Positions 1 through 8,926 of a DNA stretch of 64,000 nt are shown here, piece after piece (position 1 is the stretch's first letter; each line of letters starts with the position of its first letter). The DNA lies in contig CAYLVB010000004.1 of the NCBI GenBank assembly GCA_964387075.1, positions 124,001-188,000 on the forward strand. The letters are read 5' to 3'. The notes below the pieces were generated by a model. It was not told the DNA's origin, did not search any database, and saw only the letters and a program-made list of their open reading frames with translations. Both the position numbers and the translations under genes were made by a program. Origin of the DNA: PALSA-968 sp964387075. GTDB taxonomy: Bacteria > Bacteroidota > Bacteroidia > B-17B0 > Aurantibacillaceae.

Positions 1-537
1 AAACTATTCATTGCCGACGTTAAGGGTAAAGTGGTGAAGGAACTGGTGCGCAACAAATACAAAGGATTCTCTTTTAATATTCTCGAGAGCGAGAAAGGAA
101 ACCTGAAGCAGATCTACGTAGACGATCCCTGGCTGGAGGTACTGGAGCTGAAGGATAAAAAGAACAAGGAGCAGATCACCATTGTTGAGAATGTGTATTA
201 CGGAAGCAACGAGTTCAAATTCCAGGAAGCCGGCCAGCGTGTGCTCGATAAAGTGGTGCAGATCATGAAGGCTAATCCAAACCTGAAAGTAGAGATCAGT
301 TCACACACGGATTCGCGCGCGGCGGATAAATTCAATCTTGCCCTCTCGCAAAAACGGGCCAAATACGCGGTCGAGTACTGTGTGTCACACGGCATTGAAG
401 CTAAACGTCTTACAGCCGTGGGCTATGGCGAGAGCAAGCTCATTAATCGTTGTGGTAATAATGTGACCTGCACAGACGAGGAGCATGCACAGAACCGTCG
501 TACGGAGTTCAAGATCGTGGATGCCGCGAAAAAGTAG
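1..537 (+). CDS. OmpA-family peptidoglycan-binding protein, C-terminal part (5' end outside window)
   Basis: The frame is open from base 1, so the gene starts before the window; 178 codons are visible. The last ~110 residues form an OmpA C-terminal domain: VYYGSNEF, the SHTDSRA stretch and the closing NRRTEF match the peptidoglycan-binding motif of the family. Such proteins tether the outer membrane to peptidoglycan. The segment before the domain looks like the end of a repeat or beta-rich region and was not identified. The TAG stop is immediately followed by the stop of the convergent glycosyltransferase gene, with no spacer. The real start is not visible; the GTG at 31 is simply internal. 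Confidence 0.9.
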   Translation, partial: KLFIADVKGKVVKELVRNKYKGFSFNILESEKGNLKQIYVDDPWLEVLELKDKKNKEQITIVENVYYGSNEFKFQEAGQRVLDKVVQIMKANPNLKVEISSHTDSRAADKFNLALSQKRAKYAVEYCVSHGIEAKRLTAVGYGESKLINRCGNNVTCTDEEHAQNRRTEFKIVDAAKK

Positions 538-1668
538 TTAATCCTTCAGTAGGTAGAGATAGCCGCTTTTTACAAAAGCGCTGTTCTTAGAGAAATTTTC
601 CAAAGCAAGTTTGTAGTTCTTCTCTTTTTGATGGTATCCCGGTTTTTGCAATGCCGGTAAGGACGTGTGGGCGTAACCACAGTTTTTTTCTTTTACGAAG
701 GCTGAAAGGTCGCCAATCGCTTCTGAAATGATGACCTGGAGCCCGCAGGAAAGATACTCCGCGAACTTTACCGGCGAGGCGACCTTATTGGTTACTGTGC
801 GCTCGCGTACCAATAGGCCATAGTCTGCGGCCAGGAGCATGTTTCGCACTTCAGCCGGCTTTACCCAGTGGGTGATGATCCGGTTTGAGTGATCACGAAA
901 GGTTTTGGAATCCTTTGGCTTTTCATTGGAAAGGAACACGAGACGTATATTTTCGTTGGCGGCAAGAAGCGGGTGAAGAAATTCATCAACCAGCGAAAAG
1001 GATTGCCAGCCGGCCGATGAGCCTGAATAGATCAATACAATATCGCTTTCCTTGAAACGAAGGTCGTGCCTTAATTTTTTGATCTCATTTTCATCGGGAA
1101 ATGATAGTAGGAAGTCAGCACTCAGGGTGCAGGGAATAACGGAATATTTCTTAGGAACGAATTGGTAATGCTCTTTCCACCATTCAACCAGTTTGGCAGA
1201 TACTGCCAGCTGCGCGTCGCTTTTTTCAAGAGCCCGCCTTTCTATACCTTCAATGGATCTTTTTACCGATTCGTTCTGTACTACATCGTATTCGTTCAAT
1301 TCCGCGTGATAAGCCCCGCGCGCGTCGAAATAAACCCGCTTCACCAGGCCCATTCCTTTTAGGGACAAAGCCATATTGCAGGCAAAAGGCCCGCGCGCCC
1401 AAATTTTATTTTGCCCCGAGAAAAGACAGGTAATGAACAACATAGGAATGTTCATTTTCCAGAACTGTGGCTTGGGGAACATAGGAAGTACCGTGGAATC
1501 AGGGCAGGTATCCTTGATCAGTCTTCTTTGCGAAAAGAAACCACGGATGGAAATGAAAGCGACAAGCTTCGTTTTGATCGATAGTTCCTTCTCAAAAAAA
1601 GAGCAAACATCCGCCACCTGGCTTTTGTAAATGCCCGAAAAAGCGTCGTTGTAAGTAAGAAAGATCAT
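538..1668 (-). CDS. Glycosyltransferase, GT-B fold (GT4-like)
   Basis: A 376-residue protein with the layout of a GT4-type retaining glycosyltransferase. The N-terminal acceptor half is divergent. The C-terminal half has the donor-site beta strands (IVLIYSGSSAGWQS near 210-225) and the family's acidic loop region (SPVKFAEYLSCGLQVIIS near 300-320). It should move a sugar from a nucleotide donor onto the growing lipid-linked glycan at the cytoplasmic membrane. It is the last gene of the minus-strand polysaccharide locus and overlaps wecB by 4 bases, so the two are probably translationally coupled. Sugar specificity cannot be read from sequence. Confidence 0.85.
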   Translation of the reverse strand: MIFLTYNDAFSGIYKSQVADVCSFFEKELSIKTKLVAFISIRGFFSQRRLIKDTCPDSTVLPMFPKPQFWKMNIPMLFITCLFSGQNKIWARGPFACNMALSLKGMGLVKRVYFDARGAYHAELNEYDVVQNESVKRSIEGIERRALEKSDAQLAVSAKLVEWWKEHYQFVPKKYSVIPCTLSADFLLSFPDENEIKKLRHDLRFKESDIVLIYSGSSAGWQSFSLVDEFLHPLLAANENIRLVFLSNEKPKDSKTFRDHSNRIITHWVKPAEVRNMLLAADYGLLVRERTVTNKVASPVKFAEYLSCGLQVIISEAIGDLSAFVKEKNCGYAHTSLPALQKPGYHQKEKNYKLALENFSKNSAFVKSGYLYLLKD

Positions 1669-2765
1669 AATCTATCGAGTACCTCGAAGATCCTTTCCGT
1701 GGCGTGTCCGTCCCATAGGGCGGGAATCTCTCCTTTTTTGTAAATGCTGTTCTCTATCTGCGTAATGTATCCCTGCACATCTTCTATGTTGAACGGAACA
1801 AGGGTATTGGTGCCGATCGTGCAGGTAACAGGCCTTTCTGTATTGTTGCGTAAGGTCAAACAGGGAACACGTAAAAAGGTCGATTCTTCCTGTATGCCGC
1901 CGCTGTCGGTAACAATGTATTTGCAATATTTGATCAGCTTCTGAAAAGCGAAATAATCCAAGGGCTCAGTGATGACGAGGTTCTTGTTCTTTGTCAATTG
2001 CCCGTAAAGCCCGAAATTCTTCAGATTGTTCACCGTGCGTGGGTGAATAGGGAACACGGCTTTTCCTTTTTGCGTGATGATCTCAAACAAACGGATCAGT
2101 TTCTTCAGTCCTTCCTCATGATCCACTGTAGCAGGCCTGTGGATGGTGGTCAGTACATATTCCTTAGGAGAAAGTCCGAGTTTTTTGAGAATATCCGAGT
2201 TTTCAATGTCCTTCTCAAACGCAACAAGGGTATCGATCATGGTATTTCCTACCATATGCATTTTTCCTGCCGCAATATTTTCTTTTTCCAGGTTTATCTT
2301 CCCGGAAGGCTCGGTGATAAAATGCATGTCGGCCACCTGGTCGGTTACGATGCGATTGAATTCCTCCGGCATGGTTTTATCAAAACTTCTGAGCCCACTT
2401 TCAATGTGTGCGACCGGGATCTTCAGTTTACTTGCTGTGATGGCTGCGGCTAAGGTAGAGTTCACATCACCAACCACCATCAAAAGGTCGGGCTGAAACG
2501 TATTTTGCATCAATTCTTCCAGCTTGATCATGATCTCGCCGATCTGCGCATTGGCGCTTCCCGGGCTGATGTTAAGTAAATGATCGGGCGTAAGTTTGAA
2601 CTGCTGAAAGAACACATCGGCCATATTGGTATCAAAGTGCTGGCCCGTGTGCACGATCTGCAGATCAATGGATGGATATCTCTGCGCTACCTGCTTAAAG
2701 CGCGTCACCTTAATGAAATTAGGGCGTGTGCCTACTACTACGAGTATTTTTTTGCGTGGAGACAT
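1665..2765 (-). CDS. wecB: UDP-N-acetylglucosamine 2-epimerase, non-hydrolysing
   Basis: A 366-residue protein that interconverts UDP-GlcNAc and UDP-ManNAc in the cytoplasm. The sequence shows the family's N-terminal VVGTRPNFIK, the HTGQHFD motif typical of the non-hydrolysing branch, GDVNSTLA, HIESGLRSFD, PEEFNR and the TDSGGIQEE nucleotide-binding motif near the C terminus. I chose the ATG at 2765 over the TTG three bases upstream. The gene lies beyond the terminator of the T9SS gene, so it and the following glycosyltransferase need a promoter in 2766-2825; I see no good TAnnTTTG there. UDP-ManNAc could feed the nonulosonate or other ManNAc branches. Confidence 0.93.
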   Translation of the reverse strand: MSPRKKILVVVGTRPNFIKVTRFKQVAQRYPSIDLQIVHTGQHFDTNMADVFFQQFKLTPDHLLNISPGSANAQIGEIMIKLEELMQNTFQPDLLMVVGDVNSTLAAAITASKLKIPVAHIESGLRSFDKTMPEEFNRIVTDQVADMHFITEPSGKINLEKENIAAGKMHMVGNTMIDTLVAFEKDIENSDILKKLGLSPKEYVLTTIHRPATVDHEEGLKKLIRLFEIITQKGKAVFPIHPRTVNNLKNFGLYGQLTKNKNLVITEPLDYFAFQKLIKYCKYIVTDSGGIQEESTFLRVPCLTLRNNTERPVTCTIGTNTLVPFNIEDVQGYITQIENSIYKKGEIPALWDGHATERIFEVLDRL

Positions 2766-2823
2766 CAAAGAATAATTCTCACTGAGTAATAGGGTTCAGG
2801 AATGAAGTGATTTGAATGAATGC

Positions 2824-2853
2824 GTAAAAAAACCCGGGACATGGTCCCGGGTT
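2824..2853 (-). terminator. Rho-independent terminator after the T9SS type A gene
   Basis: A perfect 10-bp inverted repeat (AACCCGGGAC at 2831-2840 and GTCCCGGGTT at 2844-2853) with a 3-base loop. On the minus strand it is followed by a run of T. It begins six bases after the stop codon of the 2859-5627 gene and so should isolate that gene from wecB. Confidence 0.88.
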
Positions 2854-2858
2854 TCAAT

Positions 2859-5627
2859 TTATTGTACCACAACTTTGTGGCTTTCGGTCTTACCATCCCT
2901 GGTCAGGGTGATAAAATAGATGCCGCTTTCGGCCGGGCGCTCAAGTAATAACTCGTTGCCGCCTATATATTGTTGCGTAGAGATCAGTTCTCCTAATGAG
3001 TTATACATGGAGATGTGGATCGACCTCGGATCAGTATTGGTAAAGAGAACTGAAATGCCATTGGCTGCATGATACACTTTTGAAGCGATAGAAGCGCTTT
3101 CGGCTATCTGTGCGAACACATTTGAGCGTTCCGCGCAGTTGATCGATTCTTTATCCTTCGAGAAATGCAGTATGAAATGACGCTCTTGTGCATCATTGCA
3201 ATCGAAGGAATAGCTTGCGCTGTTTGTTAGCTCGGTAAAGGTACCGGTAACCTGGTCTTCCAACATTACGCAGCTGTATCCTGTTTCTTCCAGAAGGCCT
3301 TCGATGTTAAAGCTGTAATTGCCGGCTTCCGCGGGAGTAAATACAACAGGTACTTCATGTTTCAGTTCATCCAGGCTCAGGGTGTTCTTGCAAAGTCCCT
3401 TGCCTTCGAGGTTCAGCATTTTTGTTTCATAGCGTTTTCTCATGAACGGAGCTTTGGGGAATGGAATATCCATTTCTTTCTTTACACGATCCAAACCGGC
3501 AACAAAGTGGATGAGATTTTCCATGCCCACTTGCTTATTGTCATGGTTAAAATGGAATTTGACCACATTGGCAGGAAGCGGCTGGCGAACGAAAGTAACG
3601 TTAGAAGTGGTTTTGCTGGCCTCGGTAAAGCCAAGCGACCCACCGCCTGCGGTACATTGTACCATAAATCCTTGTGAAGAGTTGATCACTCCGCCCGATC
3701 CATTTAACTTACCGGTGCCGGTTCCTAAAGCTCCATCCCAAAAAGCGTAGTCCTGCAGGGTTTCATCCAGGATCCAGAAATAATTACCCACACTGGTGCG
3801 TGTGAGACTACTGAAAAGGATCTGGCTGGGGTAAGGATTGCCCATTAAATAATAATCAGCGGAGAGCCCGGCTTTGGTGATGGTGCCCTGGTTAAGGGTT
3901 CCGCGTGTATCAAAAGTAAATGCGTTCAAAGTATTCAGGTCAGAGGCGGTCCAGATGCTGTATCCGTAACCGGGCACCAGCGGAATAAGTGATGTAACGT
4001 TGCTGTAGTTTCCACCCCCGTTATTCCATTGTTGTACCGAATAAAAAGTAGGACAGCAGGCGGTTCCATCTGCCCCCCCCACTGCGCTCAAATACATTTC
4101 GTTATCCCAATCGCTGAGTGTGGTGGCGGCGGTCATAGGACTGGAAAAATCGGCCCAATAAGGCGTTGTACTTGATGGTGCGCTGGTCAATATCCTGCGC
4201 TGAACCACCCAGCGGTTACCCGCAACAGATCCGGTTGTTAAGGCTGCAACGCGCGCTGTGATTCCTGTGGTAGCATTGGATAGAAGGGTAAAATTGGCGG
4301 TGTTTGCCGTGAAAGTCCCTAGAGCTACAGTCAAGGTTCCGGATAGATTTTGCGCCGTTGTGTTACTTACACCGGCTGCGTTTGTGACACGAAGGGTCGT
4401 GAAGGTCATCGTATTGCCGCTAATGGTTTGCGCAACGGTGCCGTTAAAGTGAAAAAGACCGTTATATTCATTGAAGCTTCCGCCGGTATTGATCATATTA
4501 CCCGTTAAAGTGACCGTGTAGTTATTTGTAGAGTTCATATCAAGTGTTCCGCTTTGAAAGGTAAGATTGCGGCAAGTTAGATTTCCGGTATAACCTGCGG
4601 TGTTGCCCGCATTTAACTTGGTATTTCCGGTACTTGCAATAACTACATTGCCTAAAACCTCTGCGGTGCCAAATCGCTTGATATTGGGGGATGTTCCGCC
4701 AAAAGTAAAGGTCCCGTTAGGGTTTAGGATATTGGCCGTGTTATTGTTGTTGGTCCAGTTCCCATTACAGGTAAAGTTCCATCCCTGGCAATCCATTCGC
4801 ACGTTAGTGGCAATGATGAAATCACCATTTGTGGTTATATGTCCTGCCTGGAATTTGGTGGCCATGGCGCCCGTGTGCGATAGATAAAGATGGTGATAGG
4901 TGGCTCCCTGGATCACGTTCCACCCGGCCGTTTGATAATTCACGGTGTTTGGGGTGCCGGTGGCGTTGAATGTGCCGCTGAGAATACTCACATTTGTTTG
5001 AAGGTCGAGCCAGCCATTGGCTCCGTTGATGAAATTGGCGCCACCGCTGATCTGGAAAAGAGTAAGCGCATAAGTAACCCCCCTGTTGGTAACTGTACCT
5101 CCGGAGCTTAATCCTTCAATAAGCAGCTGCTGTCCATACAATAAAGATCCTGTTGCTACTGTAATGTTATTTCCGTTGGGTCTGAAACGAAATTGATAGG
5201 TGCCCGTCATTGTGCCAAATTGTGATACAGTTGGGTTAGGGATGGTTCCGGAAGTCGAAAAATAGATCACAGCCGTTCCGGAAACCGAGATAGTGCCATT
5301 ATTGGTGAAATTTCCATTCACAACAAGCGATTGCCCAGGGTTAAACGTCAACCTTGCAGTTCCGGCATTAATGGTCAGCTGTGTGCATTGCGCCGTAACT
5401 ACTATATTGATCGTATGTGTTGTGATGGTCACAAAATCGTTAGTAGTTGGATAAGCTGCTGCAGGAGTACCGGATACTAATGTCCAACTTGAGCCAGAAT
5501 TCCATGCGCCACTTGCGGCAGAGGTCCATACTGCGGCTTTTAAAGAAGCGCTGCAAATTAAAATCACAACCAGTAAAAGGCTCATTTTAACGGGGCGGGT
5601 CACGGAGGATAAAGTAGATGTTTTCAT
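2859..5627 (-). CDS. Secreted surface protein with T9SS type A sorting domain
   Basis: A 922-residue exported protein. It starts with a basic, hydrophobic signal peptide (residues ~1-31, ending near CSASLKAA). A long low-complexity, Ser/Thr/Gly/Asn-rich beta-solenoid-like region follows, with repeated 'xLTxNGNFTNNGT' type turns. A mixed domain (about 650-830) precedes the last ~80 residues, which match a type A T9SS C-terminal sorting domain (SMYNSLGELIS, ESGIYFITLTRDGKTES). It should cross the outer membrane by T9SS and be attached to the surface. It has its own leader and terminator within the glycan locus, so it may be regulated separately. Function otherwise unknown. Confidence 0.88.
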   Translation of the reverse strand: MKTSTLSSVTRPVKMSLLLVVILICSASLKAAVWTSAASGAWNSGSSWTLVSGTPAAAYPTTNDFVTITTHTINIVVTAQCTQLTINAGTARLTFNPGQSLVVNGNFTNNGTISVSGTAVIYFSTSGTIPNPTVSQFGTMTGTYQFRFRPNGNNITVATGSLLYGQQLLIEGLSSGGTVTNRGVTYALTLFQISGGANFINGANGWLDLQTNVSILSGTFNATGTPNTVNYQTAGWNVIQGATYHHLYLSHTGAMATKFQAGHITTNGDFIIATNVRMDCQGWNFTCNGNWTNNNNTANILNPNGTFTFGGTSPNIKRFGTAEVLGNVVIASTGNTKLNAGNTAGYTGNLTCRNLTFQSGTLDMNSTNNYTVTLTGNMINTGGSFNEYNGLFHFNGTVAQTISGNTMTFTTLRVTNAAGVSNTTAQNLSGTLTVALGTFTANTANFTLLSNATTGITARVAALTTGSVAGNRWVVQRRILTSAPSSTTPYWADFSSPMTAATTLSDWDNEMYLSAVGGADGTACCPTFYSVQQWNNGGGNYSNVTSLIPLVPGYGYSIWTASDLNTLNAFTFDTRGTLNQGTITKAGLSADYYLMGNPYPSQILFSSLTRTSVGNYFWILDETLQDYAFWDGALGTGTGKLNGSGGVINSSQGFMVQCTAGGGSLGFTEASKTTSNVTFVRQPLPANVVKFHFNHDNKQVGMENLIHFVAGLDRVKKEMDIPFPKAPFMRKRYETKMLNLEGKGLCKNTLSLDELKHEVPVVFTPAEAGNYSFNIEGLLEETGYSCVMLEDQVTGTFTELTNSASYSFDCNDAQERHFILHFSKDKESINCAERSNVFAQIAESASIASKVYHAANGISVLFTNTDPRSIHISMYNSLGELISTQQYIGGNELLLERPAESGIYFITLTRDGKTESHKVVVQ

Positions 5628-5657
5628 GGCTAAAATTTTAAATTGACAATTTCAACG

Positions 5658-5665
5658 TAAATATA
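5658..5665 (-). promoter_or_regulatory. Possible -7 box for the T9SS type A gene
   Basis: TATATTTA on the minus strand, one base off the Bacteroidota TAnnTTTG consensus, 31 bases before the ATG at 5627. No clear TTTG -33 element lies at the usual 17-19 base spacing, so this is weak support only. Confidence 0.35.
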
Positions 5666-5745
5666 CTAAAAAAGAACACATTATGAGTGAAAAAGGGGTG
5701 TTTTTGGGCGAAAATTACGCTAAAAAACCTAGAATTTTATTCACA

Positions 5746-5763
5746 TTTGAGGTGAACCTCAAA
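5746..5763 (-). terminator. Hairpin downstream of the 5774-7000 glycosyltransferase gene
   Basis: A perfect 8-bp inverted repeat (TTTGAGGT and ACCTCAAA around two bases) lies 10 bases past the stop codon. On the minus strand the T run lies before rather than after the stem, so it is not a textbook terminator. It may still end or stabilise the long upstream operon transcript. Confidence 0.4.
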
Positions 5764-5773
5764 AAAGTATAGG

Positions 5774-7000
5774 TTAAAAAAGGGCCGCTAGTGAACGCGT
5801 AACTGCGGAGAATGAAAACGGCAATACTTCATATTCCGCATTATAGGGGTGTTTGATCTTTCCGTGTGCCAGGTCGTTCACGCCAGAAACGATCTCATCC
5901 ACCGGAAAAAAAACCCCGGTTTGACTTTTTTGCAGGAACCCGGATGTTACACCTTCTTGTCCTAACATGATAATTGGAATACGGCATCGGATTATCTCAT
6001 AGAATTTAGTAGAAATGTAATCCTTCGCGTAATCAGGTTGTATGATCAGCACGTGATCATAGCCGGAAAGCTTTTTGAATAATTCTTTACCCTGCATGGG
6101 CTCTTTAAAAGCAATAAAATTACATGCTCCATGCGCCGCAAAAATATCTTTGTAGCGGATCACGTTCGTATATAGATCCAGTTGTATACGGCCCTTATGC
6201 TCACCCAGAACTTTTGCCAGCGCAGAAACATAATTTTCAAGACCGGGATATAGTGTGCCGTAGAAGACAAGTCGGATCGTGTTCTTTATTGAATGATCTG
6301 TTTTTTCGCAGATCTCACTTTCATCAAAAGCGTGTGGAAGTAATTTTATTTTGTTTGCCTGTTTCGGGTAATTGTTGATCAGGAAATCTTTCATCGCCTC
6401 TACCGGAACTGTAATATGATCAGACCACTCAAGGACCGTATCGCGCATTTGCTTTTCAAAGGCTTTTCGGGAAGGCCGCATCCGATCGTAAGAGTAGCTG
6501 CCGGCCCACATCCAGGGGTCGCGAAAGTCGTTTATAAGACGAATGTGCGGAAAAAGTACTTTCAACCGGGTGGCGTAATAGTTCATTCGAAACGGGGCGC
6601 CTGTCGCGATCACGGTTTCTATCTGGTGCTTTGTGAGTAGGTCGCCCGCCATTTTAAGAACAGATTTTTCAGAAAAGATGGCTTTATCAAAAAAATATCC
6701 AGGCGTAAGGAACGGAAGTAGTCGGAGCCAGAATGTGTATTTTAATTTCTGAAAGAAAGTAGCGGGGATGGTGTTCAAAACCTCAGGATACCCGGAAGAA
6801 AAATAATGGCGGATAATTTGGGCATCGTTCTGAACGTCGGCTTCAAACAGCGATGTTTCTGAAGTATTGTTACGGGCGCATATAACATGAACTGTGTAGC
6901 CTTCTTTGGAAAGATATTTGGCAAATTTTGCCCAGCGACGTCCGCCTATGCCCGGGGCAGGAGGGAAAGTAAAAGCGAGAAGTAAAATTTGTTTGCTCAC
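5774..7000 (-). CDS. Glycosyltransferase, GT4-like
   Basis: A 408-residue GT-B protein. The N terminus has LLLAFTFPPAPGIGGRRWAKF, typical of the GT4 acceptor half with its glycine-rich loop. The C-terminal half carries TIRLVFYGTLYPGLENY and STKFYEIIRCRIPIIML, corresponding to the donor-binding region with the conserved acidic residue. Start codon is GTG at 7000: no in-frame ATG exists that would keep the GT4 N terminus. It follows the amidotransferase gene by 7 bases, so it is in the same operon and may add the amidated sugar. Specificity unknown. Confidence 0.85.
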   Translation of the reverse strand: MSKQILLLAFTFPPAPGIGGRRWAKFAKYLSKEGYTVHVICARNNTSETSLFEADVQNDAQIIRHYFSSGYPEVLNTIPATFFQKLKYTFWLRLLPFLTPGYFFDKAIFSEKSVLKMAGDLLTKHQIETVIATGAPFRMNYYATRLKVLFPHIRLINDFRDPWMWAGSYSYDRMRPSRKAFEKQMRDTVLEWSDHITVPVEAMKDFLINNYPKQANKIKLLPHAFDESEICEKTDHSIKNTIRLVFYGTLYPGLENYVSALAKVLGEHKGRIQLDLYTNVIRYKDIFAAHGACNFIAFKEPMQGKELFKKLSGYDHVLIIQPDYAKDYISTKFYEIIRCRIPIIMLGQEGVTSGFLQKSQTGVFFPVDEIVSGVNDLAHGKIKHPYNAEYEVLPFSFSAVTRSLAALF

Positions 7001-7007
7001 AAAATGA

Positions 7008-8156
7008 TCATCTGCCGAGCGCTTTTTTAAAAAAGCGCGCTATAGGAACCAATACGGAATAAGCCTTGAGTTCCCATTTCCATTGCTTATTTGTATAGCT
7101 TGGATAGTGCGTATGCGGAACAGGGGGCCGCTGCATATAATCATTGAACCACTCTTCTGTAAAGCCAAGTTTTTTAAGCACAAACTCTTTGTCCTCCCTC
7201 AATTTTACAGGGTCGTACAGCGGTTTCTGCAGTTCAAGCAAAGCCTCTTCTTTACTTATTTGTCCCGAGCAGATGAGCGTTGAAAGATGTGCTTTTCGCT
7301 TATCGATATTGAATTTTCCGGGGAGTATGTGCGCCTGGTAGAATTTTGTAAAGAGGGATTCATGGTGTTTGCCGCCATAATCCCTCCAGTTCAATGCTTC
7401 CATGATCTCCTTTTTAACTTTGGCTTTATCGTACTCGATATGATCCAGCGGACTGATCACCCTTATTTTATAGAACCATTTAAAGTTAAGCGCGTTCATC
7501 CACGTAAAGGCAGGATAGGTCTTTCTTTTTACCTCGCCAAAGCGATCGTGTATGCTTTTGATATTAAGCCAATCCAGTTTGCGATGCACCCAATGCGGTG
7601 GCAGGATGCCTTCGGTAACTATATTGGTGCCGCTGATGATATAGCGTATGCCGTGTTCCTTAGCCAGTTTATGTTTTACGGCATAGATGCCATGATCGGT
7701 AAGGGCCTCGATGTCCACAACGTCAGCTTTAAAATAGGCACGCTGCATATCCCGGAACTCATTCCAGTTCACTACGTAGGTATGCAGATCAAATCCTGTT
7801 TTTTCAACGATATTCTCAATGTTCTTCACGGCCAGTTCTGAGTTCCAGCCATTATCAAAATGCACCACCAACGCTCTTAGGCCCGATCGTTTGATGAATA
7901 GTGCCACATACGAACTGTCAACTCCTCCGCTTACCCCAAGAAGACAGTCGTATTTTTTCCCCCGGCCCGAGCGACGGATATCTTCTATGACCTTATCGAG
8001 TAGCTTACCTTTGTCGGGGTTTCTTACAAGGGCCGATTTGTTCACGTATTCACGGCAATAATGGCAAAGCCCGGTCTCATCAAACCGCATCGCCGGATCG
8101 TCATGGGTGTCGAGCACACATTGCCTGCATTGCCTGTATTTTTCCGTCGGTGTCAA
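7008..8156 (-). CDS. N-acetyl sugar amidotransferase (WbpG/PseA-like)
   Basis: A 382-residue PP-loop ATPase-type amidotransferase. It has a Cys4 cluster (Cys10, Cys13, Cys31, Cys34) that looks zinc-binding, followed by the ATP pyrophosphatase motif SGGVDSS (76-82). Known relatives (WbpG, PseA) convert an N-acetyl group on a sugar to an acetamidino group, using ammonia delivered by partner HisH- and HisF-like proteins. Both partners are encoded directly upstream. The start is TTG at 8156, overlapping the TGA of the HisF-like gene (TTGA). The next in-frame ATG would remove the first Cys pair, which supports the TTG. Confidence 0.9.
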   Translation of the reverse strand: MTPTEKYRQCRQCVLDTHDDPAMRFDETGLCHYCREYVNKSALVRNPDKGKLLDKVIEDIRRSGRGKKYDCLLGVSGGVDSSYVALFIKRSGLRALVVHFDNGWNSELAVKNIENIVEKTGFDLHTYVVNWNEFRDMQRAYFKADVVDIEALTDHGIYAVKHKLAKEHGIRYIISGTNIVTEGILPPHWVHRKLDWLNIKSIHDRFGEVKRKTYPAFTWMNALNFKWFYKIRVISPLDHIEYDKAKVKKEIMEALNWRDYGGKHHESLFTKFYQAHILPGKFNIDKRKAHLSTLICSGQISKEEALLELQKPLYDPVKLREDKEFVLKKLGFTEEWFNDYMQRPPVPHTHYPSYTNKQWKWELKAYSVLVPIARFFKKALGR

Positions 8157-8926
8157 TTTAGTTTGCTATAGATCTTTTCCTTCAGTTCTTTTTGCGAGGG
8201 ATAGGATATAAGGATGGATTTTGTATCGTTATTACGGTACACAAAGAAACTTCCGGCCGCAACCGCGCTCGCGCCCGATCGAATGCAGCATACAATATCT
8301 TCAAACGAAGCAATGCCGCCACAGGCAACCAAAGGTATTTTAAGCGAACCTGACACGTACTTAATAAGTTGCTCATCGGGTCCGCTAAAGGTTCCTTCCT
8401 TATCAACGCTGTGTAAAATTATTTCGCCGGCTCCCAGTTGCTGGAAGTGCGCGGCTAATTGCAGGATCTCTTCCTTGCGCGTCTTTTGTCCGTTTTGAAA
8501 GGCGGCAACGTATTTTCCAAAGAGATTCTTTCGAATGTCGAGGGAGATCACAATGCTTTGTGATCCATACAGGTCGGCGGCTTCGCGTACCAGGTTTTCG
8601 TTATCCTGCAACACCGAGTTCAGTATGATCTTCTCGACGCCCAGTGAGAAAAGTGTTTTTATATCGGCCAGATCGCGTATACCGCCCCCATAGGCCAGTG
8701 GCATAAAGCATTCTGACGCCATTTCACCAATGAAACTGAAATCAGGTTTTTTATTCTTTGCCGAAGCGCTGATATCCAGTACAACAACTTCGTCCACTTC
8801 TTTGTCGTTAAAGATCTTGATGGCGTTGATAGGATCACCGAGATAATTTGGTTTGCGGAATTTAACCGTCTTCACGAGGCTTTGGCCATCGATCGTCAAA
8901 ACGGGTATGATCCGGGCTCTTTGCAT
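8153..8926 (-). CDS. HisF-like ammonia-channel partner of the sugar amidotransferase (WbuZ type)
   Basis: A 257-residue TIM barrel related to imidazole glycerol phosphate synthase subunit HisF. In true HisF the first strand reads CLDVKDG with catalytic Asp11; here the same place reads VLTIDG, so the cyclase Asp is gone, whereas the second Asp (SLDIRK) is retained. That pattern, together with LVKTVKF and GDPINAIKIFNDKEVDE, is typical of the polysaccharide-locus HisF2/WbuZ group. Its likely job is to pass ammonia from the HisH-like glutaminase to the PP-loop enzyme. It shares one base with the hisH-like gene and four with the amidotransferase gene. Confidence 0.88.
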   Translation of the reverse strand: MQRARIIPVLTIDGQSLVKTVKFRKPNYLGDPINAIKIFNDKEVDEVVVLDISASAKNKKPDFSFIGEMASECFMPLAYGGGIRDLADIKTLFSLGVEKIILNSVLQDNENLVREAADLYGSQSIVISLDIRKNLFGKYVAAFQNGQKTRKEEILQLAAHFQQLGAGEIILHSVDKEGTFSGPDEQLIKYVSGSLKIPLVACGGIASFEDIVCCIRSGASAVAAGSFFVYRNNDTKSILISYPSQKELKEKIYSKLN

